64,000 nt of DNA from Plazaster borealis. Taxonomy: Eukaryota > Echinodermata > Asteroidea > Forcipulatida > Labidiasteridae. Below the pieces are notes generated by a model. That model ran no database searches. It was not told the DNA's origin and saw nothing but the letters and a program-made list of their open reading frames with translations. Positions 42,901 through 54,900 of the stretch are shown here, one piece after another. The number at the start of each line of letters is the position of its first letter. The stretch's first letter is position 1. The translations under genes and the position numbers were made by a program. Location of the stretch: contig CM037473.1 in assembly GCA_021014325.1 (NCBI GenBank), positions 9,813,501-9,877,500 on the forward strand, read 5' to 3'.

Positions 42901-45900
42901 TTACTTTGGTTGAACCACTGTCACCTCCCTAAGCATTTGACGTTCTTGTGAAAATGCTGTGACTTTGTTTGTTTGCTGCTGTTTTCTCAACAAGTACATG
43001 TAGACACTGTATTCAGCTGGAATTTTCACAGTTGACTTTTATTGTATCTTTCTTAATAATTTGGCCTTAAAATCAGCGTTACCGTAATTTTCGGATTATA
43101 AGCCGCCCGGCGTATAAACCGCAACGCCCCAAAAAATAAAAAATAAGATTTAGGTATCAGCGTATAAGCCTCCCGGCATATAAACCGCAGTCGCGAGCGC
43201 ACACAGGAGAGAGGCTGTGCGTATTTGCGGTCCTTTGTGGCGATGTGCAGTGACTGGCGGGCGGCACATCAGTCATTGTACTTCGCCACAAAGTGCGAGT
43301 TGCGTCGCAATAAAGTCAAAATGTATTAGAGTTAACACCATTGATCGTTTTTGTAATGGTCTATTAGGATGGTCTACAAGTCAGGCATATTTCTTTTTTA
43401 TTGGTATCATTATTGTGACAACTGCAAGTTGTAGCTACCACGGTCGGTGCCGGTCGGTCCTGACCGGCCCCAGCTTTAAATGACCGGGGATCGAATAAAA
43501 GTTAACAAACTCCTACCGGCATAAATTTATATATTATAATTATTAAAATTTTCATTGAAATAAGAGAAAAATAAAGAAAAAACTCATTGTAAACTCTTAA
43601 TTAACGTGTGTATTTATTTCCGTTAAAACAATCAAAACAATTTTCTTCTCCAAAACCTGCGATTATTGCTTACATGGGCCGCTTGAAGCTGTGTGAGCTG
43701 GCAGCGGCAGCACACACGAGTCGTATCTGCTCTAAAAAGCATGCACCCATCTCCGGCGTGCGTTTATTATTCAGCACGATGTCTGTACACGCATTTACTA
43801 TGGCAGCCGGTACCCAGAAGTAAGCCATTTTGCAATGACATTTAGCGTGTGATTTTTCTCTGTGTGGAAGGGCAACCCGACTATATTTCTTTTGCAGCTA
43901 TCTCGTACCTCGTACTCACGATCATGCCTTGTGATCGACCCCACTATATTGTGAGACATTACGGATTATATGATGGGTCCGAGGATGACAATTATTTTCA
44001 AAAGCCGCTGGACTTACATCATTTTGATGTTCAAAGTGTTCATAAATATGGACAAAAAACGGTCTTGTTGAACAGACAGATTTCCTTAAAAAACTATGGA
44101 GTAGAAATGGGACTTTTTGTGACCCATTCATCTAGGAATAAAAATGAGGAAAGGACAAGGTTGGTGGTGCATAAAATGTTTTTGTTATAAAAGAATTTTC
44201 AGTGGGAGTTTGGCGGTGTATGATTTTTCCTGTCTCTTTTGTATTTGTTTTTAGAATATTTTACAAACGATCTTTCTTAAAAAAATGTACGCTGTTTTTT
44301 TTTCTTTCTACAATATTTATATGTCGGCATATTAGCCGCCCGGCGCATAAACCGCAGGAGTTCAAAAAAAGGTCAAAATCAACGTATAAACCGCGGTTTA
44401 TAATCCGAAAATTACGGTACATTGACAAAAACCAGTCTATGACCCTACCTTTAAAGGGGGGGGGGTATACCTTTGGTAATTACTCCAAAAGTTAATGACC
44501 ATAAAAACTTACATAGTAAGAAGCACTGCAGCTGTTGATAATGTATAACATTTTTAGAAACAATTCCCTTCAAAGGTGTGTGGTTTTAGAGAGAGGTATT
44601 CAAAAATATCTGAGAATCAAATCTGAGAAACATTTCTGCATGAAACGTTGCTCAGATTGTGTATTCCAGTTTCCTATTACAGATTATGCTTCCTGCATGG
44701 ACATATCCGCTCCAAATTTTCGGCGATATCTAAAAAATGCTACTACCTTTTGAAATGTAATTTTAACACTCGGTTAATTTTTTGTATGATCTACATTAAT
44801 CGAACGGATCAAAAAACCAAAGGTATACTTTGCCTTTAAAGAAGTGTGACAAACAGTTTCTAAAGATAAGATCTTTTAATGTTGTTTCTGTCCTTCTCCA
44901 TCTCATCTCTAGGAGCGTTAGAAGAAGCTGGCATCCAAGTCTGGGTGGACGAGGTCGGATTGAAGGCCGGTGTAGAATTCTTCAACAAGATCGGGCAAGC
45001 TATTGTTGATGCTAAGGTAAAGCTCTAAATTACTGCTGCTTTTTTTTGCATTCGTCTGGTACAAGATAACCATTTTTCTTTTTTATCAGTAAAATGTGAC
45101 CACCAATTTGTATGTTGTATGGTGTCAGGCCTGATGCTTCATGGAGGCAATTGGCTTCTGTTGCCCCTGGTCCATGCCTTGGTGCCCCTTGAAATGTTCC
45201 AAAAGAAAGGTACAATTTCCTCATAGAGGTGCCCTTCACCAAGGGAAAAAATGCCTTGGTGCCCTTGCCCTTTCAGGAACGAAGCATCAGGCCTGTGGTG
45301 TGTTTATTGAAAACTAGAGAATCGGAATGAAATTACTCCAATAAAAACAGGCGTGCAATTTTTCAGCTGCTGATCAGCTGAGTTCCTCTTTTTTTTTGAA
45401 CAGCAGTGCCATAGAAAACGTAAAACACTAGCACAAAGTTGTGTACGCTTGGCAACTTTCTCTTTTTCACAATTACACAGTTGCATATATCTGAAACCAA
45501 TGATGAGCCCCCGAGTGTTCCCCACAGACTTTTTTGTTGGGAGGGCGGTATGACGTCATCGGATGGGCGCCCGTCGGTATGACGTCATCATCGGCCGTCA
45601 GTACAACAACGGTCACGATGATTGCGAGGGGGTTTTGGGGAAGTCCCTGCTAAAAAGATGCTCCGTTGATTTGGTACAGAATTGAGCTGAGATGTCCCTA
45701 TCTTGAAAAATCATTTAAAGTATCAAGATGACTTTTGTTAAATGATACACTTAGATAAAGAGATAAATTGACATTATAACTCACTAAAATATTTTTTCTT
45801 AACCTACTTCAAGAAATTTTTGAGCAAAAACAAAGTCGTTGATGTGACAAAACTTCAAAAGAAATGGTCACTAAAAAATATGTTATTTAACTTTCAGAAA

Positions 45901-48900
45901 TCCCTGGCAGAAACAACTTACATATAATTTCATAGCTTAAATGTTCATCTAGTTTCTTGATAAGTGATGATAATCTTGCCACTTTGCGAAACCCCCACTT
46001 TTCTTAGCTTAGCTTTCGGAAGAACTCAAGAACGTTCAAATCTGCATGTATTTATCAGAGCGGGCACCTCAATGTTCATTGCTTATTGTTAGCAAATACA
46101 CTGACCAATCACGTTTCACGTACAGTAAAGCGCAGACCAACAAAGCGCCTATGGTACCTGTTATACTTCTGTGTAACTTGACGACACTCAAAGCAGTATT
46201 CTTGTTGCCAGAATATTTATCGGACCGGCCATACAGTTCCGTCTCCGACTGGCAGGCTGCGAGTATCGTGAAAAAAACTTTTACGGAAGCGAACCAATCA
46301 GGTGCTTCGATTCAGGCTCCATTGATGCATGCGACACATGTACTATTATAATACTATCGCCGCCGTCAGCTAGCTGTGTTCACGGCTGGCCAGTCAGTCC
46401 AGGGTGAACACAATGCAGCCATTTGGCGGTTGACGAGCTCGGCAACATGGCTACTCCTTTGAGTGAGTGCCTGGCAGAAAAATGTATGTGACCAAGGACA
46501 CAAGTATCATGACTGGCCGAGCGGTCTAGTTCACCAGACCAAAGCTCTAGTGTTGTCAGCAGCAGAGTGTGGGTTTGAATCCCGGTCAATGCACTTTAAA
46601 GTGCCCTTGAGCAAGGCACTTAACCATAATTGCTTCAGAAAAAGTTGGGAAGGTAGTGCATTCTGCTCCAGACCATAATTTTAAAGAAGCGCGATCGCGC
46701 TCCTCCGCGCTCCTTAATGTTTTCCAAGGAGAGTAAAAAAAGCGCTCCTTACAAATTTAACAAGAGCATGTTTTTTCAAAACCCCAATTGTTGATTAAAA
46801 TAAGGCGCTTGAATCGCGGAGTTGGCAGTGGCAACATCCAAAGAGCGCACGCTTTTTTCCTTTTTTTACCCCCGCGATTGTTGATTAAAATAAGCCGCTT
46901 GAATGTTGTGAGTTGGCAGTGGCAAACGAGTCCTATCAAAGTCTGCTTTGATTGTGTGTGGGTGCGCACGAGCGCCGGGCCCTTATACACTGAAGAGTGG
47001 TAATAAATATTCACGGCAGACAGTCTCGGCACCACAAATACACGCTCGTGATTGGTTAAGTATTTTGTCATTGATAAAGTATGCCGCAAGGGGGAGCGAG
47101 GAGAGAAAAAAAATCTCCGGCTGCCTGGCTGGACTTGATTGGTGTTCTATACGAAAAGGCACTGCCCCAAGTGTTAAGTGAGCGCGTGAAGGGATAATGA
47201 ATACAATAACTTGCTTACTGTAATTTTGCCTGGTTTTATTATTAATTTCTCCGTGTCCATGTATTTTATTCAGTATTAGTCTTTGCTATGGATATTTGAC
47301 AGGGAGCATTTTATTTAAATCAAATGGATTTGGCGCTACATCAATGGTTTTTATTATTACTATAACTGGTATTCGTGCAATAGAGTAACAAAAATTGTTT
47401 CATGATTAAAGTTAACTTATTAAATTGAGGAAGACAAAGTTGAACTACTGGTTCATTTTTCTTGAGTATGTGTTCATTAAACTTGGGTTCTGTTAGCGAG
47501 AGCAAATCACTCTCCTTAATTAACTTTCTTGATTTAAGGAGAGCAATTTACAGCTCTCCTCAGATTTATTAAAATGAAGGCCTGCTCCTAGTGGATGATA
47601 CCCATGCGTACATCCTTACGGACTGTGAAGGGGGTAACCCTGTTTCAGCCCCATGAGTAGGTGTCAACATGCCCCTTATGACAGTTGATTGGGGTCAACC
47701 GCCCAAATCAGTTTTGTGTAGCCCTCACGGCCTTGTGATGTTAGGCGATCTCTCATAAAAAATAAAACAAAAAATTTAACACCCTGATTTGCCCCTTGAC
47801 CTCGTGTCTGATGCACTAGAACGCTCGGCCACGACACACTAAATGGCGAAACAATAACCTGTCATATAATTCTACCATCTTATTCTTGAACATGACTAGC
47901 TTTTCCTGTCTCTTCTGAGTACCAAGTCAGTCATCTCCAAGTACTGTAAGGACGAGTTGGCCTTGGCATATGTCTCCAGCAAGCCAATCTTCCCATGTGC
48001 TTTGCAAGTCAGAGATGAGGTCATTCCCAGCATGGACTTTGGAATGTAAGCTTTCATTGCTTACTTTTGAGAATTTTTATTTGCAATTTCTGTAGAAGAA
48101 AATGGTAGTCACTCTTAGCTTAAAGGTAGGGTCATAGGTTGGTTTTTGTCAACGTAATGCTGATTGATAGGCAAAGTTATAAGGAAAGATACAATAAAAG
48201 TCACATGTGACGGTGTCAACTGAAGACATTTTCTATTTGCTTAGAAAAGAGCAAAAAGCTGTCACGGTGTTTTCACATGAGCAATGAACTTGAATCCATC
48301 CATGTTTAGTGAGGTGACAGCTTCTCTGGCTGCAGCATTCACGAACGGACACCAACCCTCAGAAATCTGAGAAACGACTCTTTTATGAATCGTTTCTCAG
48401 ATTCAAATGTTTTTGAGTGAAAAATTATCCAAACCATATTACTTCGAAGTAAATAATTTCTCAAAATAGTTTATACTATCAACAGCTGCAGTGCTTCTCA
48501 CCAAGTAAGGTTTTTTTTGTCATTAATTTTTGGAGTATTTACCAATCTATGACCCTGCCTTTAAAATTACATGGCATTACACCTATGTGTATTTAATACC
48601 TGGCACTGCTACCATTTTGTAGGTTAAAAGGACCCAATATTAGGCCTGGGCAACAAGTGAAATTTACTACTCGATTAATCGCGCTCCAATTAGTCGCAAC
48701 TACAACACTAGTCGCGACTACAACACTAGTCGCGACTATTTTTTGTTTCACAAGATGCATTGCGGTATATTTCTATGTGGACTGTGCATTTTCATCAACC
48801 ATGTCGTATTGAGGAAATGTGCTGCATTGTGTTCGATGTGTTGGGTCTTGAACGATTGTGTTGGTTCGCGGTTTGTGTTTTGTAAGTTTTTTTCAGTAGT

Positions 48901-51900
48901 TGTGGCGGCGCGGTTAACTGGGAAGTTGAAAAACGGTAGTCACGACTCGACATAGCAATCAATAGTCACGACTTCGACACTAGTTGCACTAGTCGCCCAG
49001 GCCTACCCAATATACATGTAAATGTCTGTTATTTTTTGTACCATTAGGCGTTTGCAGCTTGCCCCAGTGACGTGGTTTATGTTTGACGATAGCGCTTCCT
49101 TCAACCAATCCATGAAGGATCTCCTGACCGATATCAAGGCCAAGCTGGCTGAATTGGAGGAAAGCCAAAGTAAGTGAGAATGCGTAGTGTTTTAATTCCC
49201 ACCTGTAGTTGACAGTAATAGACTGTGCAAGTCTCGGGCATATTCAAACTTCCGGGCCCATTGTGGTCCCAACCAAACTCCGTGGGCGGAATTTTGTTTT
49301 GTCAATTATTTTGGTTCAACGTAGTTTATGGCTATGAACATTATTAGTTGTTGGGAGTGTAATACTAGGTTATAAACAATAGAAAAGTAAAATCAATTCA
49401 ACAAAATAACGAAGAAAACCCTGAGAATAAGACTTGACCTCTGTTTCTGGTTATCGTAAAAAATTAAGAATTTTGCCCAGTGACGGTGATGTTATCATTA
49501 AACCTATGTAATAGACGCACACATTTGGACGTGATTGGCAAATGGGGTTTCTAACAATAATATGCATCCTCGTCCCAAGTTTTAATTTTGTTTCAATGTT
49601 AATTTGAAAAAATTATTTGTATTATACAAAAATTGAAAATTTATTTAAAACAATTTGCTATGGGTATTTTTATTTTCAAGAATTTTGTATAAATATAAAA
49701 GAAGTTTTGATTTCATAGAAAAATATAGTCTTTGTTCAATTTGTTTTCTCGGTTTCGATATGCGCGAGACTTTCACAGTCTATTGTTTTCTTTTGTTTAT
49801 TTACTTGTTCTTCTTATTATTATACAAATATTGGATGCATAAATGAGTGTTTTGACGCAGAATATAAGTAAGAGGGGATATCTGGACTATTCAAGTACAC
49901 TTTTCACAAAATTCCACAGGTGTGGAATTTTAAAGAAAATGTGTACTACTTTAACAGCTTAAATGGGTCCAACATAATTCCACAGCAGATTGTGGAGTTT
50001 TGAAGAACATACGTGCGAGTTAGGTGTCGTCCTTTTTTTTGGTCATGTATACTGTCGCTTCTCAGGGTATTTTCCAAAACAAACGTTCCCTTCCCGTTTG
50101 TGAGGCAAGGTCGTGCCAAGGCAGGCAAGGTGGGTGTCTTTTTCGAGTTGTCCACGTCGTTTAGAAGGGTTTGTTTTATAGAATTTTCATAGTGTGGGGG
50201 CGGACATGTTTCTGCGTCTACTTTGTGTTTATTGTGAAAGAAAATGTCATATGACAAGGATCTATATGTGTGTTATATAAAACGAACATTGAATACATTT
50301 CGTTTGTGCATTGTCACTGGGTGAAATCTTACATTTTCATTTCACTCGGCTTCACCACGTGCAAAATTGGAATACTCCAGATTTCAACTTGTGGTTATAT
50401 TCTGTGACACTGCACTTGATCACATGCATCCAAGATTTGTATACTATCTCATTTTTAAAATTATTACTTTAAAGGAAAAAGTGCAGAACCTGTTCCTGAC
50501 AAGAGGTCAAAGTTCCAGCGTCAGCGATCCCACTTGAACCTCCACTCCAAACCCTCCTATCACGGACAAACCAGAGTTGAGTTCTGGGAGAAGAATTTCA
50601 TGGGGCTAGAGGCTGTCGAATGGGAGAAGTGAGTTTGCAGTTCTTTATTTTATTTTAACAAATTATCAGTTTCCCCTTGACTTTTTTTTTGGGGGGGGGG
50701 GGAGGGCAGCGGGGTTAAGAAGGAAATATTTTTTGGGGACTTTATACTCCTACTATCAGCGTGTTTCTCGAGACAACTAACCCATACCTAACAATCCCAC
50801 AACAGTGGCATTTTGACGGTCATGTTGTCATTAAACCTATGTTATAGCAAACACACATTCGGGCGTGATTGGCAAATGGGGTTTCATTAACAATGTTAAT
50901 TTGAACTAATTATTTGAAAATTTGTTTATAACAACTTGCTATTTTTATTTTTATTTTCAATAATTTTGTGTATAAATATAATTTAAAAAGAAGATTTGAT
51001 TTTATAGAAAAATAAAGTATTTTCAAGTTTTTTCTCGTTTTCGATATGCGCAAGACTTCACAGTCTATAGAGTAAAGCCATTGCCCAAAGTACTTCAATG
51101 CGAGTTGTAAACTGGAGGAGCCACCAGCTGGGCTCAATTGCAATGGAATTTGGGCCACTGTTGTAAGAGATAAGGTTTCTCAACCTTGGTCAATTTCTGC
51201 AGCTTGACAGTCTGTCGAGCTGATGGAACATTCATGCAAACACAATGATTGGAAAGTGTGGCATGAGAGATTTTGAAACATTTGTGTGCACCTTTACCAG
51301 TGATTTAAAGTAGTTGAGCTACTCCGAGTTCTCAGCTAACCTTGTATATAAATAATTATGAATCTTTTTAATCCTGCCTTAAATATATTTGTATGCTTAT
51401 TGATGGGTTTAACCTATCTGTCAGTTTGTTGATCGTTTTAAATTTAAGTGTTTTTATCTGTACTGTCTGTATCAAGACAAGTTTGTGGCGTGTCGTGGCC
51501 GAGCGGTCTAGTTGAACGGACCCAAGCTCTGGTGTTGTCAGCAGCAGAGTGTCCCGGTCATGACACTTGTGCCCTTGAGCAAGGCACTTAACCGTAATTG
51601 CTTCTTAAAAAGTTGGGAAGGTAGTGCATTCTGTTCTACCAGCCAGGCTCCTAGTGGATGATACCCATGCCTACATCCTTACGGACTGTGAAGGTGGTAA
51701 CCCTGTTTCAGCCCCAGGAGTAGGTAGCAACGCGCCCCTGGTAGCAGCTGATTTGGGTCGACAGCCCAAATCAGTTAAGTGTGTAGCCCTCACCTTAAAG
51801 TGGCCGTCGGGCCTTGTGATGTTAATAGGTGATATCTTATAAATAAATAAAATTTTCCCCTAAGTTTTTATCCTGCTTATCTTATCTGTAGGAGGGTAAA

Positions 51901-54900
51901 TTGCAATGTACACTACATGTAGTACATTTATGCATTATGTAGCTGATGGTCTGTTTGATTGTTTGTTTTTTGTTTTTTTCATGAGGGTTGTATGGTAGTT
52001 CAATTCAGGAGTAAATTATTTGAAGAAATTTACTTTTCTGAAAAACCATTGATGCATTCTCCCTTTCATTTAAATTACGCACTGTCCATTTAGCTTTGAA
52101 GAGGCATTCTACAAGGATTACCAGAAAGAACTGGACGAGATGTTCAAGAAGGTAGACCAGAATTGGCTTCTCGCCATCCTCTGTAACGAGCTAGATGAGG
52201 ACGGGGACGGCATTGTGACCCTCAAACACTTCAAGGGTAAGAAAGGCTTGTTTGGTATAAAGCCGTGTTCGCACTGGACTTATTTTGGGTAAACTAACCG
52301 AGCCGATGGGTAACTTAACCATTTCAAGTCCAATGCAAACAGCCCAGGCAGTTTCCCTCCCAGGTAACTTACCCGAACCCGAATGGGTAGTTTAACCGAC
52401 CCACATTTGACCGGTTAAATTGACCAGGTCAGTTTAACCGAGCCGAAAAGTCCAGTGTGAACGCGATCTGGGTAAAAGCTGTCCTGGTAAAAAGCCACAT
52501 CCGGTCCCCCGATGTGTACACGTATGATGTAAGTATTTACACGTCCCACGCACATGTAATTTATACAAATGGAAGCTCGGTTGCACTCTCGCTGTCATGC
52601 ACCCGGGTCAAAGGTCACTGCAATAGCGCCCTCTTGTGTCTATCTTAAGTTAGTCTGTTAGTGTTACCGGTCGTGTCATTTAGTTTACCCACGTCATTAA
52701 TCCAAGTGCGGACGCTAGTAAGTTTCACCTTTTGGAATGTTAACCACGGTCTCGGTAAAACATTAATCCAATGCGAACACAAAATCAATGTGTCCGTCAT
52801 GTTTTGTGTGTAACGCATAGTGCACAATGCATAAAAAATAAAGTACAAGCCAAGCAATGCACATTATTCCATGCATCCCTATTGCGCACTGTGTTATCTG
52901 TAAAAACTTCTGCATTGCTTTGGAATTGCTTGTCGTGAATTTTCACTTTCGTCCGCTTCTTGACTAGGGTAATAATGTGAGTGGAGTTGTGCCACAAGGT
53001 TTTTTTCCAGGCCCTCCGGTTTTCCTCATAATATGGTCATATGGGTCAATGTGGCTGGTTGCCAATGGCGCCCAGGCTTGAAAATGTCGTAGCCACGTCC
53101 TTCACAATTCAGCTTCTCAGATGCAAGTAAGGATGACCAGCCTCCCAAAGTATTTATTGATTTATTTTCTTTTAAAGGATTGCTCACTACGCTCAACGCA
53201 TGATGGACACGTGGATTTCCAGCCTAATAGAGGATATCCTGGGGTTTTGATTGGATTGTTGTGGAATATCATTGCCAAGGGTGGAGTGCAGTGGGCAGAC
53301 GCTGTAGTGTTTTGGGCTCAGCCCCTGTGTTTTCAAAGTGTGGTTTTGGGTCCTAGTTATGGCACTTGTGTCCATAAGCAAGACACTTCAAAATCACACA
53401 TAAGTTGTCCTTCAGAGGGGATATTTAGTTGAAGATTAGAGCATGAAGTGTCATGGCGTGGTGTGGCCGAGCGGATAAGAACACCGGGCTCAAGCTCTGG
53501 TGTTTCTGATCAGCAGAGTGTGGGTTCGAGTCTCGGTCGTGACACTTTTGTCCTTAAGCAAGACACTTGACCATTATTGCTGCGTCCTTCCGATGGGACG
53601 TAAAGCCATAGCCATAGGATGAGAAGGGGCATAGTTGGCTGCAGAATACAACACAGAAACTAGGGTAAAATTTAAGGGGGGTACAAGAGGGTGCACCATT
53701 TGTTTCTAAGGGGAACTTCTAGCCAATTAAAACTCTAGTTTCCATTTGCATTTTTCTTATACGAGCCCCTTTTCAGCGCTCTTGTTATGCCATTTACTAA
53801 AATAATCTACCATAGAGGTAAAAACAAATACATTGTGTGCGTGTTACTGTTACTAGAAAATAGTTTTCAAAAAAATTGAAGTTACTGCATAAAAGCTTGA
53901 AAATGTAACTTTTTATTTGGGTAATTTTTAATCTCAAAAATCCAGATTTCAAATGGGGGCACTCATTAAACACATCTAAGTTTCTATACTCGTGAAGAGA
54001 AGGGTTTTTCATACTCTTCCTGTGATATTTTTTATTTTATTGATTTTTTTTCCCCTGCTTTTTTGGCTGTAGAGTTCTGCCTTGTGAATGGCGAGTCGTT
54101 TGAGTTTTGGCAGAGGGTGCAGGAACAAGCCCTAGAGAGTTACACCATGAGGGAGGTGTTTAGTATGGACTCCACTGTACGCATCGACGCTATACAGAAT
54201 CTCCGTGAGTACAATAATGAAGTGAGATTTTATTCATTTCATACACACTAAAGTTATCAAGCAATAAACCACATCTGGAGGTGGCAGGTTCGAATCCTGT
54301 TGTGGTAAATTTTCTTTGTTCACCCCTAAATTGGAACTCAATGTAATTAAATTTTCACAGTTTGATTTGCACTGTTTATTTATTTGCAACTGTTGATTCT
54401 AGACACGGCATTTTATATGCCTCCTGGGTGCAAATAATGTTTGTGGCATGTGCGTGACTGAGGAATTATTGTTATTATATATTTCTGGTAGTGAAAACAA
54501 GGATGCCTCATAAGTGAACTTAATCACTGTAGCTCGCAAGCCTGAGGAAACCTGTAAACAAGGGTGCTTGTTATGTGAACCAGAAACACCGTGGTTAACC
54601 CCTACTCTTCCACGATACGTGTTCTGGGTTCTTTTACATGCACTACCAATCCTAGTACCTGGGACCTACGGCTTAATGTCCCATCCGAAGGACAAAGCAA
54701 TTATGGTAAAGTATCTTGCTCCAGGACACAAGTGTCATGACCGGGACTCGGACCCACACTCTGCTGATCAGAAACACCAGAGCTTGAGTCCGGTGATCTT
54801 AACGGCTCGGCCACGACACGCCGAATGATTATAATACTGGATATTCACAATACATTGCGCCCTCTTTTGAGTACTGAGAAGAGGCCATCTTCCAAAAGTG

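Noticed and set aside
43849..44190. 113-codon frame inside the 1.3-kb transposon
   Set aside because: No transposase motif or other domain seen; it may be chance, though captured sequence is not excluded.
47927..48045. Shorter version of TIR-EF-HEAT coding exon 3 using the acceptor at 47926
   Set aside because: It keeps frame but deletes strand D (LFLSLLSTK). The acceptor at 47899 gives the full TIR fold and equal length to the paralogous exon.
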